Part shown: positions 26,409-34,704 of the stretch, in pieces
How the letters are laid out: each line of letters starts with the position of its first letter
Numbering within the stretch: position 1 is the first letter of the stretch
NCBI GenBank assembly: GCA_934574045.1
Contig: CAKTMK010000007.1
Span: 10,597 to 74,596, forward strand
DNA from: an uncultured Oscillibacter sp.
GTDB lineage: Bacteria > Bacillota > Clostridia > Oscillospirales > Oscillospiraceae
Length of the DNA: 64,000 nt
Direction of reading: 5' to 3'
Notes under the pieces: model-generated
What the model was told of the DNA's origin: nothing
Database searches by the model: none
What the model saw: the letters and a program-made list of their open reading frames with translations, nothing else
Translations under genes and position numbers: made by a program

Positions 26409-27491
26409 TCAGCTCTCCCGCACCCTGCGCAGCAGCTCACCGGCGTCCATGGCGGGGTTGATGGTCTCGCCGCTCTCCATGGCGATGGACGACGCGGCCA
26501 GTCCCAGCCGGGCGGTGTGCTCCAGATCCGTCCCCTGAAGATAGGCCCACGTGATGGCCGCCATAAACGCGTCGCCGCAGCCGGTGGTATTGACCATCTT
26601 CCCGGGGATCACCGGGAGCTGGACGCTGCGCTCGTGATCGGCGGCGAACACGCCGTCCGCCCCCAGCGAGATGAAAACCCGGCGCAATCCCGTATCCAGC
26701 AGCGTCTGCGCGGCGCGGCGCAGGCTCTCCCCGTCCGTGATCTTCACGCCGGAGAGCAGCTCCGCCTCGATGCGGTTGGGCTTGAGCGTGTGGAGCTTTC
26801 CCAGAATGGGGCGGATCTTTTCGGCCTTGGCCGTGGACACCGGGTCGCAGAAGATGGGCGCGGCGCAGTGCTCCGCCAGATAGGCCAGCGTCTCCGCCGG
26901 GGGATTCGTGTCCGCCACCACCACCTGCGCGCCGTCCAGCAGCTTCTGCCGCTGAGCGAGGAACTGGGGCGTGAGCCGCCGGTAAATGTCCATGTCACTC
27001 ACGGCCAGCGACATATCGCCGCCCTCGTCCGTGATGAAAAGATACGTGGACGTGCGCTCCCCGGCGAGAAACGGGGACTGGGAGATGTCGATGCCCAGTT
27101 CGCCGCAGCTGGCGGCGATCTTCTGGGCGTTCATGTCGTCGCCGAACACGGTGGCCAGCCGCACGTCCACTCCCAGCAGCGCCATGTTGTGAGCGATGTT
27201 GCGCCCCACGCCGCCAAGGCTCATGCGCACCCGGCCGGGGTTGGAGTCCCGCGCCACCGGCTTTTCCGCCGGCCAGCCGCCGATGTCCATGTTTACGCCG
27301 CCGACCACCGCCGCATACGGCGCGGTGCGGACGATGTATCCCCGCCCGGCGATGCAGCCCTTTTTCATCAGGTTCGAGATGTGGACCGCCACGCTGGAGC
27401 GGGTGATGCCCGCCTTCTCCGCCAGCTCCTGCTGGGAGATGAGGGGATCTTCCTCGATCCAGTTGAGAAGCTGCCGCTCACGCTGCGTCAT
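26409..27491 (-). CDS. psuK: PfkB-family pseudouridine kinase with N-terminal winged helix
   Basis: A 360-residue protein. Residues 1-55 form a MarR/Lrp-like winged helix (RERQLLNWIEEDPLISQQELAEKAGI, then VAVHISNLMKKG). The remainder is a PfkB ribokinase fold with VVGGVNMDIGG near 62, SLGGVGRNIAHNMALLG, and the catalytic NTTGCGDAFMAAI near 303. Pairing with psuG identifies pseudouridine as the substrate. The HTH suggests it may also act as a substrate-sensing autoregulator, as do other HTH-PfkB proteins; the operator-like repeat at its own promoter supports this. ATG at 27491 with AGGAGG 7 bases upstream. Confidence 0.9.
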   Translation of the reverse strand: MTQRERQLLNWIEEDPLISQQELAEKAGITRSSVAVHISNLMKKGCIAGRGYIVRTAPYAAVVGGVNMDIGGWPAEKPVARDSNPGRVRMSLGGVGRNIAHNMALLGVDVRLATVFGDDMNAQKIAASCGELGIDISQSPFLAGERTSTYLFITDEGGDMSLAVSDMDIYRRLTPQFLAQRQKLLDGAQVVVADTNPPAETLAYLAEHCAAPIFCDPVSTAKAEKIRPILGKLHTLKPNRIEAELLSGVKITDGESLRRAAQTLLDTGLRRVFISLGADGVFAADHERSVQLPVIPGKMVNTTGCGDAFMAAITWAYLQGTDLEHTARLGLAASSIAMESGETINPAMDAGELLRRVRES

Positions 27492-27519
27492 GGGACCGCC
27501 TCCTAAACATCTTGTTTGT

Positions 27520-27565
27520 TTCTAATCACACGCTTAGAATACAACATCCCCCGCCCGTTTGTCAA
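27520..27565 (-). promoter_or_regulatory. psuK promoter with TTCTAA-N8-TTAGAA operator candidate
   Basis: Minus-strand -35 TTGACA (27560-27565), 18-bp spacer, -10 TATTCT (27536-27541). A perfect 6-bp inverted repeat TTCTAA-N8-TTAGAA (27520-27539) overlaps the -10. This is a placement for repression, possibly by the HTH of PsuK itself. Confidence 0.6.
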
Positions 27566-27699
27566 CGGGAAACCGCAAGTTTTTTTACGGAGCCGACCGG
27601 CCCGCCCCGAGGTGAAATTTTTTCAGACAGCCCCGCCGCCGGCCAGCCAGGGCAAGCGCGTCTGACGGTGCGTTTTCCGGTGCTTTTCATCCTTTTGCC

Positions 27700-27728
27700 T
27701 TGGCGGGCGGCGCGTTCTGTGCTACAAT
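27700..27728 (+). promoter_or_regulatory. Promoter of the glycerate kinase gene
   Basis: TTGGCG (27700-27705), 17-bp spacer, TACAAT (27723-27728), 55 bp before the ATG. Confidence 0.6.
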
Positions 27729-27783
27729 GTCCCCATCAGAGCGCCGGGGCGGGCGCACGCCAGCTTGTCGGGAGGGCCGCATC

Positions 27784-28920
27784 ATGAAAAAGCTCATCAT
27801 TGCGCCGGATTCCTTTAAGGGGACCATGACCTCACAGGAGGTCTGCGCCCTGCTGGCCGGGGCGGCCCGCCGCGTCTTTCCAGAGGCGGAGACGGTCTGC
27901 ATCCCGGTGGCGGACGGCGGCGAGGGGAGCGCCGCCGCCTTTCTGGCGGCGGCAGGAGGCCGGTGGGTCCCCATGGACTGCACCGGCCCCAACGGCCGCA
28001 CGGTCTCCGCGGGATACGCCCTGCTGCCGGACGGGACGGCGGTGGTGGAGCTGGCCGCGGCGGCGGGCTTCGCGCTGGCGGGCCCCCGGGACCCGGAGCA
28101 GACCACCACCTTCGGCGTGGGAGAGCTGCTGCGGACCGCGGCGGAGCGGGGCGCGGCGCGGATCGTCGCCTGCCTTGGCGGCAGCGCCACCAACGACGGC
28201 GGCTGCGGAGCCGCCGCCGCCTGCGGCGTCCGGTTTTACGGGCAGGACGGCTCCGCCTTCGTCCCCACGGGGAAAACGCTGGGCAGCATCCATCGGATCG
28301 ACTGCTCCGGCCTTGTCCCGGCGCTGCAGCGGATACCCATCGTCACCATGTGCGACGTGGACAACCCCCTCTGCGGCCCGACGGGAGCCGCAGCGGTGTT
28401 CGGCCCCCAGAAGGGCGCGGACCCGGCCATGGTGGAGCGGCTGGACGCGGGGCTGGCCCACCTTGCGGAGCTTTGGGTGCGGGACTGCGGCACGGACACG
28501 CGGGCGCTCCCCGGCGGCGGCGCGGCAGGCGGAATGGGGGCCGGGATGGCCGTCTTTTTCAGCAGCCGCCTGCAAAAGGGCATCGAAACAGTGCTGGACG
28601 CCGCGGGTTTTTCGGAAAAGCTGGACGGCGCGGATCTGATCCTCACCGGCGAGGGCCGGCTGGACGGCCAGAGCCTGCGGGGCAAGGTGATCTCCGGCGT
28701 GGCGGCCCGGGCGCGTGGCGTGCCGGTGGTGGCCGTCGTCGGCGATGTGGGCGAGGGCGCGGAAGGCATTTACGATCTGGGCGTCACCGCCGTCTTTTCC
28801 ATCAACCGCACCGCCGTTCCCTTTGAGACGGCCCGGCTGCGCAGCCGGGCAGACCTTGCCGCCGCGGCGGAGGATATCCTGCGCCTGTGCCGCGCTCTTG
28901 AAATCCGAAACAGCCTGTGA
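27784..28920 (+). CDS. Glycerate kinase (GlxK/GarK type)
   Basis: A 378-residue type-II-fold glycerate kinase that phosphorylates glycerate, usually to 2-phosphoglycerate. Signatures are LIIAPDSFKGTMTSQEV at the start, VPVADGGEGSAAAF near 40, LGGSATNDGGCG near 135, and DLILTGEGRLDGQSLRGKV near 280. GGGAGG precedes the ATG by 8 bases. It stands alone between psuK (divergent) and the degV-like gene; no glycerate-forming genes are nearby. Confidence 0.93.
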   Translation: MKKLIIAPDSFKGTMTSQEVCALLAGAARRVFPEAETVCIPVADGGEGSAAAFLAAAGGRWVPMDCTGPNGRTVSAGYALLPDGTAVVELAAAAGFALAGPRDPEQTTTFGVGELLRTAAERGAARIVACLGGSATNDGGCGAAAACGVRFYGQDGSAFVPTGKTLGSIHRIDCSGLVPALQRIPIVTMCDVDNPLCGPTGAAAVFGPQKGADPAMVERLDAGLAHLAELWVRDCGTDTRALPGGGAAGGMGAGMAVFFSSRLQKGIETVLDAAGFSEKLDGADLILTGEGRLDGQSLRGKVISGVAARARGVPVVAVVGDVGEGAEGIYDLGVTAVFSINRTAVPFETARLRSRADLAAAAEDILRLCRALEIRNSL

Positions 28921-28994
28921 TAGAATCAACTCAAAACCCGTGGCACGAGCCGCGGCACACGAGAGTAAACTCACGAAAAGGAGCAGACGCGCGC

Positions 28995-29837
28995 ATGATA
29001 AAGATCACTACGGACAGCACCTGCGACCTGCCGGAAGCGCTGTTGCGCGAATTCGACATCACGGTCCTGCCGCTGGGCATCGTCAAGGGCGAGGGCCTGT
29101 TCCGGGACGGCGTGGACATCCATCCGGCGGACATCGCCGCCCATGTGGACGCCGGCGGAGCCATCACCACCACCAACGCCGTGAACACGGCGGACTATCT
29201 GGACTGCTTCAGCCGTCTCTTAAAGACCTGCGACGCGGTGATCCACGTCAACCTCGGCTCGAAGATCTCCAGCTGCCATCAGAACGCCCGCATCGCGGCG
29301 GCGGAGCTTTCCAACGTCTATGTGGCGGACTCGGACAACATCACCGTCGGCATGGGCGAGCTGGTCCTGCGGGCGGCGCGGGCCGCCCGGGCCGGACACA
29401 CGCCGGAGGAGATCCTTGCCGAGCTGGAGGATCTGCGCCGCCGGATGGAGGTCAGCTTCGTGCTGGACCGGCTGGACTATATGAAGCGGGGCGGGCGGTG
29501 CAGCGCCGTCACCGCCATCGGCGCCAACCTGCTCAAGCTCCACCCCTGCATCGAGGTGGTGGACGGGAAGCTGGCCGTGACGAAAAAGTACCGCGGCTCC
29601 ATGGAGCGGGTGGTGTCGGACTATCTCCACGACCGGCTGGACGGCCGGGACGACATCGACACGGAGCGCATCTGGCTGGTGGACAGCGCCTTCGGCCCCG
29701 AGCTTGCGGACGCGGCCCGGGCCGTGCTTCAGGCGGACGGCCGGTTCGGCGAGATTCTAGAGAGCAAGGCCGGATGCACGATCTTCTCCCACTGCGGACC
29801 GAACACGGTGGGCCTTGCCATCCTGCGCAGGCAGTGA
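28995..29837 (+). CDS. DegV family fatty-acid-binding protein
   Basis: A 280-residue DegV protein, a class that binds fatty acids and hands them to the FakA kinase in Firmicutes. It starts MIKITTDSTCDLPEALL, with NAVNTADYLDCFSRLL near 57, HVNLGSKISSCHQNA near 83, and the lipid-pocket SFVLDRLDYMKRGGR near 155. FakA is not encoded here. AAAAGGAG is about 11 bases upstream of the ATG. A TGATAGAAT just upstream could be a -10, but cotranscription with the kinase gene 75 bp before is also possible. Confidence 0.93.
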   Translation: MIKITTDSTCDLPEALLREFDITVLPLGIVKGEGLFRDGVDIHPADIAAHVDAGGAITTTNAVNTADYLDCFSRLLKTCDAVIHVNLGSKISSCHQNARIAAAELSNVYVADSDNITVGMGELVLRAARAARAGHTPEEILAELEDLRRRMEVSFVLDRLDYMKRGGRCSAVTAIGANLLKLHPCIEVVDGKLAVTKKYRGSMERVVSDYLHDRLDGRDDIDTERIWLVDSAFGPELADAARAVLQADGRFGEILESKAGCTIFSHCGPNTVGLAILRRQ

Positions 29838-29860
29838 GCGCGACATCTTCCCAAAACAAG

Positions 29861-29893
29861 ACCGCCGCAGGCAGATGCCTGCGGCGGTTTTTT
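29861..29893 (+). terminator. Terminator after the degV-like gene
   Basis: 13-bp stem ACCGCCGCAGGCA / TGCCTGCGGCGGT, then TTTTTT. Confidence 0.9.
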
Positions 29894-29918
29894 CCAAATT
29901 AGCCGGAGCGCCGGGCGC

Positions 29919-31007
29919 TCACTCCATGATGCAGTTCTTGCCCTCCTGCTTGCCCTTGTAGAGCAGGCGGTCCGCCTCGCTCATCAGCTCCTGCGCCGAC
30001 TGGCCCAGCCCGTGCTGCGCGAGACCGAAGGTCAGCGTCACCTCCCGGAAGAAGGGCGGGCGGCCCTGCGCGGTCAGCGCGTGCAGCTCCCGGCGGATGC
30101 TCTGGAGCACCTCCCGGGCCGTGTCCGACGAGGCGTTGAAAAAGGTAATGACGATCTCCTCTCCGCCCCAGCGGCACACGCTGTCCGTCTCCCGGACGCA
30201 GGTGCGGATGCAGTCCGCCACGGAAATGAGCACAAGGTCGCCGTGTCCGTGGCCGTACTGGTCGTTGAACTGCTTGAAATTGTCGATATCCGCCATGGCG
30301 ACGCAGAACGTGGAGCCGTCCTCGTCCGCCGTGCGGCACAGGTCCTCCAGCTGATCGTAAAAATTCAGCCGGTTTTGAAGCCCCGTCAGCGGGTCGTGGC
30401 TCGCGATGTATTCCAGATTCTGGTTTGCGTTCTCCAGATCCTGATTCCGCCGCCGCAGCGTCTGGCTGGCCAGATACACGGACATGGTGGTGGTGAACAC
30501 GCAGATCGCCATATTCATGCCGAACATGATGAACAGCGCCGGCTCGTCCGGCGGCGGGAAGCCGGGGATCTGCAGCGGCAGATACCGGCGCAGGCACACC
30601 AGCACCGTCAGGATCCCCACCGTGGGCGCCTGGATCGCGCCGATGGGGCAGCCCGGGGCCGCGTCGCTCAGGTAGGAGCTCATGACCAGAAGGCAGATGA
30701 AATAGAAGTAAAAGCCGCTGTCCAGTCCCGTCAGCAACGTGGCGATCAGGGCGAACAGAATCACCTCAAACTCCGCCAGCGCCACCGCCATCACCCGCTG
30801 CCGCTTCTCCAGCCACAGGAAAAAGGTGTACAGCAGGCAGCTGACCACGTTCTGCCACACCAGCGGAAAATACCCCAGCAGCAGACAGACGAAAATCTCG
30901 GCAAAGTGCATCAGCAGCGCCGTGAACAGGAAGTACCGCGCGCTGCTGCGCAGCCATTTATTTGTAAATTGGCGGAAGAACGACATCTCCGCAGCGCTCT
31001 CGAACAT
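29919..31007 (-). CDS. Membrane diguanylate cyclase (GGDEF)
   Basis: A 362-residue c-di-GMP synthase. The N-terminal half holds about six membrane helices (residues 25-190) of no named sensor family that I can recognise. The GGDEF domain (about 205-360) has DPLTGLQNR, the metal site MADIDNFKQFNDQYGHGHGD, and active-site motif GGEEI, a functional variant. An inhibitory I-site RETD sits five residues before it, so product feedback is expected. The ATG at 31007 follows AAAGGAG; the longer open frame to 31127 adds an Arg-rich, GC-rich stretch unlike protein. A TATAAT (minus strand, 31178-31183) is a likely -10. It implies c-di-GMP signalling in this organism. Confidence 0.9.
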   Translation of the reverse strand: MFESAAEMSFFRQFTNKWLRSSARYFLFTALLMHFAEIFVCLLLGYFPLVWQNVVSCLLYTFFLWLEKRQRVMAVALAEFEVILFALIATLLTGLDSGFYFYFICLLVMSSYLSDAAPGCPIGAIQAPTVGILTVLVCLRRYLPLQIPGFPPPDEPALFIMFGMNMAICVFTTTMSVYLASQTLRRRNQDLENANQNLEYIASHDPLTGLQNRLNFYDQLEDLCRTADEDGSTFCVAMADIDNFKQFNDQYGHGHGDLVLISVADCIRTCVRETDSVCRWGGEEIVITFFNASSDTAREVLQSIRRELHALTAQGRPPFFREVTLTFGLAQHGLGQSAQELMSEADRLLYKGKQEGKNCIME

Positions 31008-31212
31008 CTGGCGGCTCCTTTCCCGCCGGCACGCCGGAAAAACGGGGGCGCGCCGCCGTTTCCCTGCCGATAGCCGATGCCAGTAGTTTCCGGGCGCCGT
31101 CCGCGCCCCGCGCCGCCCGCGCGGCAACGCCGAAAGCTCCCCGGCACAATGCCACCTGTGCGGGGATACTCTCAGCCATTATATAGTAATATAGCACAAA
31201 GAAACCGAAAAT

Positions 31213-32571
31213 TCAACAGGAAATGCTGCGGCGCAGCTCCGCCCGGAAATCGGGATGGGCGATCTCGATCAGCGCCTGCGCACGCTGGACCACGCTCTTA
31301 TACCGCAGATCCGCCACGCCGTATTCCGTGGCCACGTACTGCACGCAGCTGCGGGGCGTGGTGACAGCGGAGCCGTCCGCCAAACGGGGCACGATCTTGG
31401 AATGGAGCTGCCCGTTCCGGTCCCGATAGGCCGAGCGCAGGGCGATGATGCTCTTTCCGCCCCGGGACCACTGGGAGCCGACCACCCACTCCAGCTGCCC
31501 GCCGGTGCCGGAATACTGGCGGGGGCCGACGGTCTCGGCGTTGACCTGACCGGTCAGGTCGATCTCCATGGCGTTGTTGATGGACACCACATTGTCATTC
31601 CGGCAGATATTGCGCGGCTCGTTGGTCCAGCTCACTTCCTTCAGGCAGACCTTCGGATTGTCCGCCGCGAAGCGCCACAGCGCCCGGTCGCCCACGATGT
31701 GGCTGGTGACCAGCTTTCCGGGCAGGAGCTGCTTTTTCGCCCCCGTGATAACGCCCTTTTCCACCAGCTCCATCACACAGTTGGTCAGGACCTCCGTGTG
31801 CAGGCCCAGATTCCGCTTCCCGGCGTAGGCCAGGCAGGAGCCAACCGCGTTGGCAAGGCCGCCAAGCCCGAACTGGATGCACGCGCCGTCCGGCACCAGC
31901 TCGGCGATGTACCCGGCGATTTGCTGATCCGTCTCGTCCGGGGGCGGGACGGTGGACTCCGTGGGCTGGAAATCGTCCTCCACGATGGCGTCCACCTCGG
32001 AGACGTGGAGCAGCGTATGCTCCTCGCCGCCGCTGCAGATAAAGGGAAGGTTCCGGTTCACCACCGCGATCAGCCGGACGCCGGGCCGGTCGAATACGCA
32101 GCGGTTCAGCGTTCCCGCCCAGAGGCTGCGGCTCATCCAGCCCTCCTCATTGGGCGGCGACACCGCCGCCACCACCGTTTTCGGCTCCCGGGAGGCGAGC
32201 CACGCCCCCGTCCGGCCCAGATGCGCCGGGACATAGTGGAGGTTCCCCTGGGCGGCAAAGGCCCGCTCCATGGCAAAAAAGTCGGAATTGCAGGTCACGT
32301 GCTCCCGGCAGGCCGGGCCCATCAGCTCCGTGGGGTGGAGCATGAACAGGGCGTCCAGCTCGATCCGCGCGTCCTCCCGCAGAAGCCGCCGCGCCAGCGC
32401 CGCGTCATATTTTTCCGGCCAGCAGGCCGCGCCGCTGACCGCCGCCGGCGCGGAAAGCTCCGTCAGCTCGGCGGCTTCCTCCGCCGTCGTCAGCAGCGCG
32501 CGGTACTGTGCCTGCCATCCTCCCGGCAGATCCGCAAGGCGGCCCCGCCGTATCGGTTGAAGCTGTTCCAC
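31213..32571 (-). CDS. Acyl-CoA:acetate CoA-transferase (butyryl-CoA/4-hydroxybutyrate CoA-transferase family)
   Basis: A 452-residue family-I type CoA-transferase that moves CoA between an acyl-CoA and acetate or another acid. Recognisable segments are CIQFGLGGLANAVGS near 232, GLHTEVLTNCVMELVEKG with the catalytic glutamate near 257, VSINNAMEIDLTGQVNAE near 325, YSGTGGQLEWVVGSQWSRGGKS near 348, and ATEYGVADLRYKS near the end. The start is a GTG at 32571 with GAGGAGGGGG 6 bases upstream; the longer frame to 32685 would run through the promoter and operator. The shared operator with the VOR operon suggests branched-chain acyl-CoA as substrate. Confidence 0.9.
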   Translation of the reverse strand: MEQLQPIRRGRLADLPGGWQAQYRALLTTAEEAAELTELSAPAAVSGAACWPEKYDAALARRLLREDARIELDALFMLHPTELMGPACREHVTCNSDFFAMERAFAAQGNLHYVPAHLGRTGAWLASREPKTVVAAVSPPNEEGWMSRSLWAGTLNRCVFDRPGVRLIAVVNRNLPFICSGGEEHTLLHVSEVDAIVEDDFQPTESTVPPPDETDQQIAGYIAELVPDGACIQFGLGGLANAVGSCLAYAGKRNLGLHTEVLTNCVMELVEKGVITGAKKQLLPGKLVTSHIVGDRALWRFAADNPKVCLKEVSWTNEPRNICRNDNVVSINNAMEIDLTGQVNAETVGPRQYSGTGGQLEWVVGSQWSRGGKSIIALRSAYRDRNGQLHSKIVPRLADGSAVTTPRSCVQYVATEYGVADLRYKSVVQRAQALIEIAHPDFRAELRRSISC

Positions 32572-32590
32572 AGCGTCCCCCTCCTCGTAG

Positions 32591-32651
32591 TATGATGTTA
32601 TTGTGCGTTGTATGATGATTTCATCATAGCATACCACCCCGCAAAAGGCAA
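32591..32651 (-). promoter_or_regulatory. CoA-transferase promoter with GntR-type operator covering the -10
   Basis: Minus strand: -35 TTGCCT (32646-32651), 17-bp spacer, -10 TATGAT (32623-32628). The -10 is the first half of a near-perfect palindrome TATGATGAAATCATCATA (32611-32628, 8-bp arms). It runs straight into CATCATACAACGCA (32604-32617), and a third half-site CATCATA lies at 32591-32597. The 14-mer recurs exactly at 52753-52766 in the promoter of the VOR operon. Confidence 0.7.
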
Positions 32652-32728
32652 GGCAAACGCGCGGACGGCACACGCGTTTTTTCATGCGGAACAGCCTGCA
32701 TATTTAATAAACATTTAAGAATTAGTCC

Positions 32729-32757
32729 TTGCAAACCGACCGCCCCTATGCTATAGT
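32729..32757 (+). promoter_or_regulatory. Promoter of the phospholipase C-like gene
   Basis: TTGCAA (32729-32734), 17-bp spacer, TATAGT (32752-32757), divergent from the CoA-transferase promoter. Confidence 0.65.
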
Positions 32758-32806
32758 AAAGAGGATTTTTCGGACGGCCCGCCGCCCGAGCATTCGGAGG
32801 TGCGCT

Positions 32807-33373
32807 TTGCAAAAACGCAGTCACAAGCTCCTTGCCTCGCAGCTGCTGGAGGCGCGGAACGGCTTTCAGCGCCGCCGCTTTGAGCTGGCCTTTCTGTTCG
32901 GCTCCTTTCAGCCGGACTGCAACCCGCTTTCCTACTTAAAAGGCTCCATCCGCAGCCGTACCTTCCGCGGACATAATTACACCAATTCGGACCGGTATAT
33001 CGTCAGCCGCATCCTCCGGCTCCAGCGCCGGGAAAAGGTGTGGACCTGCTGGCAGTATTATACGCTGGGCAAGCTCACCCACTATCTGGCGGACGCGTTC
33101 ACCTACCCCCACAACGAGAACTACCCGGACTCCCTGATGGAGCACCGGCGCTATGAGGACGCGCTGCGGGAATACCTCAGCTCCTATCTGAAGGTATGGG
33201 GCCTGCGTCCTGCCGACTGCGCCGGGAGCGAGCTGATCGACCGGCTGCGGGAGCTGCACCGGCAGTATATGGAGGCCCGGGCGGATATGTACCGGGACGT
33301 GCGCTACATCATCGAGGCCACCTCGCTTCTGATGAGCGGCGTGCTGCCGGAGGCAGCGGCCGCCGCGGTTTGA
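32807..33373 (+). CDS. Zinc-dependent phospholipase C-like protein (PF00882 type), TTG start
   Basis: A 188-residue protein. The spacing of an early His (KRSHKLLA), FLFGSFQPDCNP, then YYTLGKLTHYLADAFTYPHN with clustered His/Asp, resembles the small zinc-dependent phospholipase C-like proteins of Clostridia (COG-type S1/P1 nuclease fold). No signal peptide is present, so it is probably cytosolic and may not be a lipase. The TTG at 32807 has GGAGGTG 6 bases upstream; the frame open from 32729 includes the promoter. Function unproven. Confidence 0.7.
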   Translation: MQKRSHKLLASQLLEARNGFQRRRFELAFLFGSFQPDCNPLSYLKGSIRSRTFRGHNYTNSDRYIVSRILRLQRREKVWTCWQYYTLGKLTHYLADAFTYPHNENYPDSLMEHRRYEDALREYLSSYLKVWGLRPADCAGSELIDRLRELHRQYMEARADMYRDVRYIIEATSLLMSGVLPEAAAAAV

Positions 33374-33494
33374 CCGATCCGGCAGAATTGCATAGGTTCT
33401 GCCCATGATATTTGTCGATTTTGCCGCTGTTCTTTTTAGAACGGCCATGGTATGATTTCGATAGTTTAAAGCACGAATGCAAGGAGACTGGATC

Positions 33495-33599
33495 ATGTCC
33501 GCTTTCACGTTTGCAGCCGAATACCGCTACTTTAGCTTTACCTATTATTATGGTAAGGCTTATTTCGGTTGGGCTGAAAACGAGGGCGTGCGCGCTTGA
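33495..33599 (+). CDS. Aromatic leader peptide of the aro operon attenuator
   Basis: A 34-codon ORF with AAGGAG 8 bases before its ATG. It encodes 6 Tyr, 5 Phe and 1 Trp, 12 of 34 residues, including YRYF, FTYYYG and AYFGW. Such a peptide senses charged tRNA-Tyr and tRNA-Phe through ribosome stalling. It sits between a promoter region (TATGAT near 33451) and an intrinsic terminator that precedes aroF. The overlap of its codons with RNA arms 1 and 2 of the attenuator is the strongest evidence that it is real. Confidence 0.85.
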   Translation: MSAFTFAAEYRYFSFTYYYGKAYFGWAENEGVRA

Positions 33600-33659
33600 T
33601 CCTGTCAAAGATCACCCGTACATGACGACCCGCAGCCGGACCGGCTGCGGGTCTTTTTT
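33514..33659 (+). promoter_or_regulatory. Transcription attenuator (1:2, 2:3, 3:4 pairings) before aroF
   Basis: Arm 1 (33514-33526: CAGCC...ACCG) pairs with arm 2 (33566-33576: CGGTTGGGCTG). Arm 2 alternatively pairs with arm 3 (33633-33643: CAGCCGGACCG) over 10 of 11 positions, one of them G-T. Arm 3 otherwise forms the terminator GACCCGCAGCCG / CGGCTGCGGGTC (33627-33653) followed by TTTTTT. A ribosome stalled on the Tyr triplet (33543-33551) would mask arm 1 but not arm 2, allowing 2:3 antitermination. With ample Tyr/Phe, 1:2 and then 3:4 form and transcription ends. Confidence 0.8.
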
Positions 33660-33686
33660 GTACCATTTATTTAAGGAGGAACCGTC

Positions 33687-34700
33687 ATGATCGTCATTCT
33701 CAAGCAGAACCCCAACCGCGAGCAGCTGGAAAGCCTTATCAACTGGCTGCAGGAAAAGGGCGTCACCATCCACACCAGCATCGGCGAGGCCCACACCATT
33801 CTGGGCCTTGTGGGCGACACCTCCAAGCTGGACATCGACCTGATCGCCGCGCTGGACATCGTGGACGACGTAAAGCGGGTACAGGAGCCTTACAAGAACG
33901 CCAACCGCAAGTTCCACCCCGAGGACACCGTGGTCAAGGTGGGCGACACCCAGATTGGCGGCGGCAACCTGACCATCATGGCCGGTCCCTGCTCCGTGGA
34001 GAGCGAGGAGCAGGTGGTGGCCATCGCCAAGGCCGTGAAGGCCGGCGGCGCCACCATGCTGCGCGGCGGCGCGTTCAAGCCCCGCACCTCGCCCTACTCC
34101 TTCCAGGGCCTTGGCGCGCAGGGACTGGAGTTCCTGAAGGTCGCCCGGCAGGAGACGGGCCTGCCCATCGTCACCGAGCTGATGGACATCTCCCAGATCC
34201 CCCTGTTCGAGGATGTGGACGTGATCCAGATCGGCGCGCGGAATATGCAGAACTTCAACCTCCTCAAGGAGGTGGGCAAGCTGGATAAGCCCGTCATGAT
34301 TAAGCGCGGTATGTCCGCCACCTATGAGGAGTGGCTCATGAGCGCGGAGTACGTCATGGCCAGCGGCAACGAAAAGGTCATCCTCTGCGAGCGCGGCATC
34401 CGCACCTTTGAGACCTACACCCGCAACACGCTGGATCTGGCCTGCATCCCCGTGCTGCGCAAGCTGACCCACCTGCCCATCATCATCGACCCCAGCCACG
34501 CCACCGGCAAGAGCTGGCTGGTGCCGCCGCTGGCGGTGGGCGCCGTGGCCACCGGGGCGGACGGCCTGCTCATCGAAGTCCACAACGACCCGGCCCACGC
34601 CCTGTGCGACGGCGCGCAGTCCCTGAAGCCGGAGGTCTTTGCGGAGCTGGCGGCGAAGCTGCACAAGATGCACGACTTCTGCGCTACGCTGGAGGGCTGA
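33687..34700 (+). CDS. aroF: 3-Deoxy-7-phosphoheptulonate (DAHP) synthase
   Basis: First shikimate step: phosphoenolpyruvate plus erythrose 4-phosphate gives DAHP. The 337 residues comprise an N-terminal ferredoxin-like regulatory domain (1-70) and the type I-beta catalytic barrel, with MAGPCSVESEEQ near 99, LRGGAFKPRTSPYSFQG near 125, and IDPSHATGKSW near 267. The N-terminal domain predicts feedback inhibition by Tyr/Phe as in the Thermotoga enzyme. AAGGAGG lies 7 bases before the ATG and just after the attenuator's T-tract. It is the first gene of the operon. Confidence 0.97.
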   Translation: MIVILKQNPNREQLESLINWLQEKGVTIHTSIGEAHTILGLVGDTSKLDIDLIAALDIVDDVKRVQEPYKNANRKFHPEDTVVKVGDTQIGGGNLTIMAGPCSVESEEQVVAIAKAVKAGGATMLRGGAFKPRTSPYSFQGLGAQGLEFLKVARQETGLPIVTELMDISQIPLFEDVDVIQIGARNMQNFNLLKEVGKLDKPVMIKRGMSATYEEWLMSAEYVMASGNEKVILCERGIRTFETYTRNTLDLACIPVLRKLTHLPIIIDPSHATGKSWLVPPLAVGAVATGADGLLIEVHNDPAHALCDGAQSLKPEVFAELAAKLHKMHDFCATLEG

Positions 34701-34704
34701 GACG

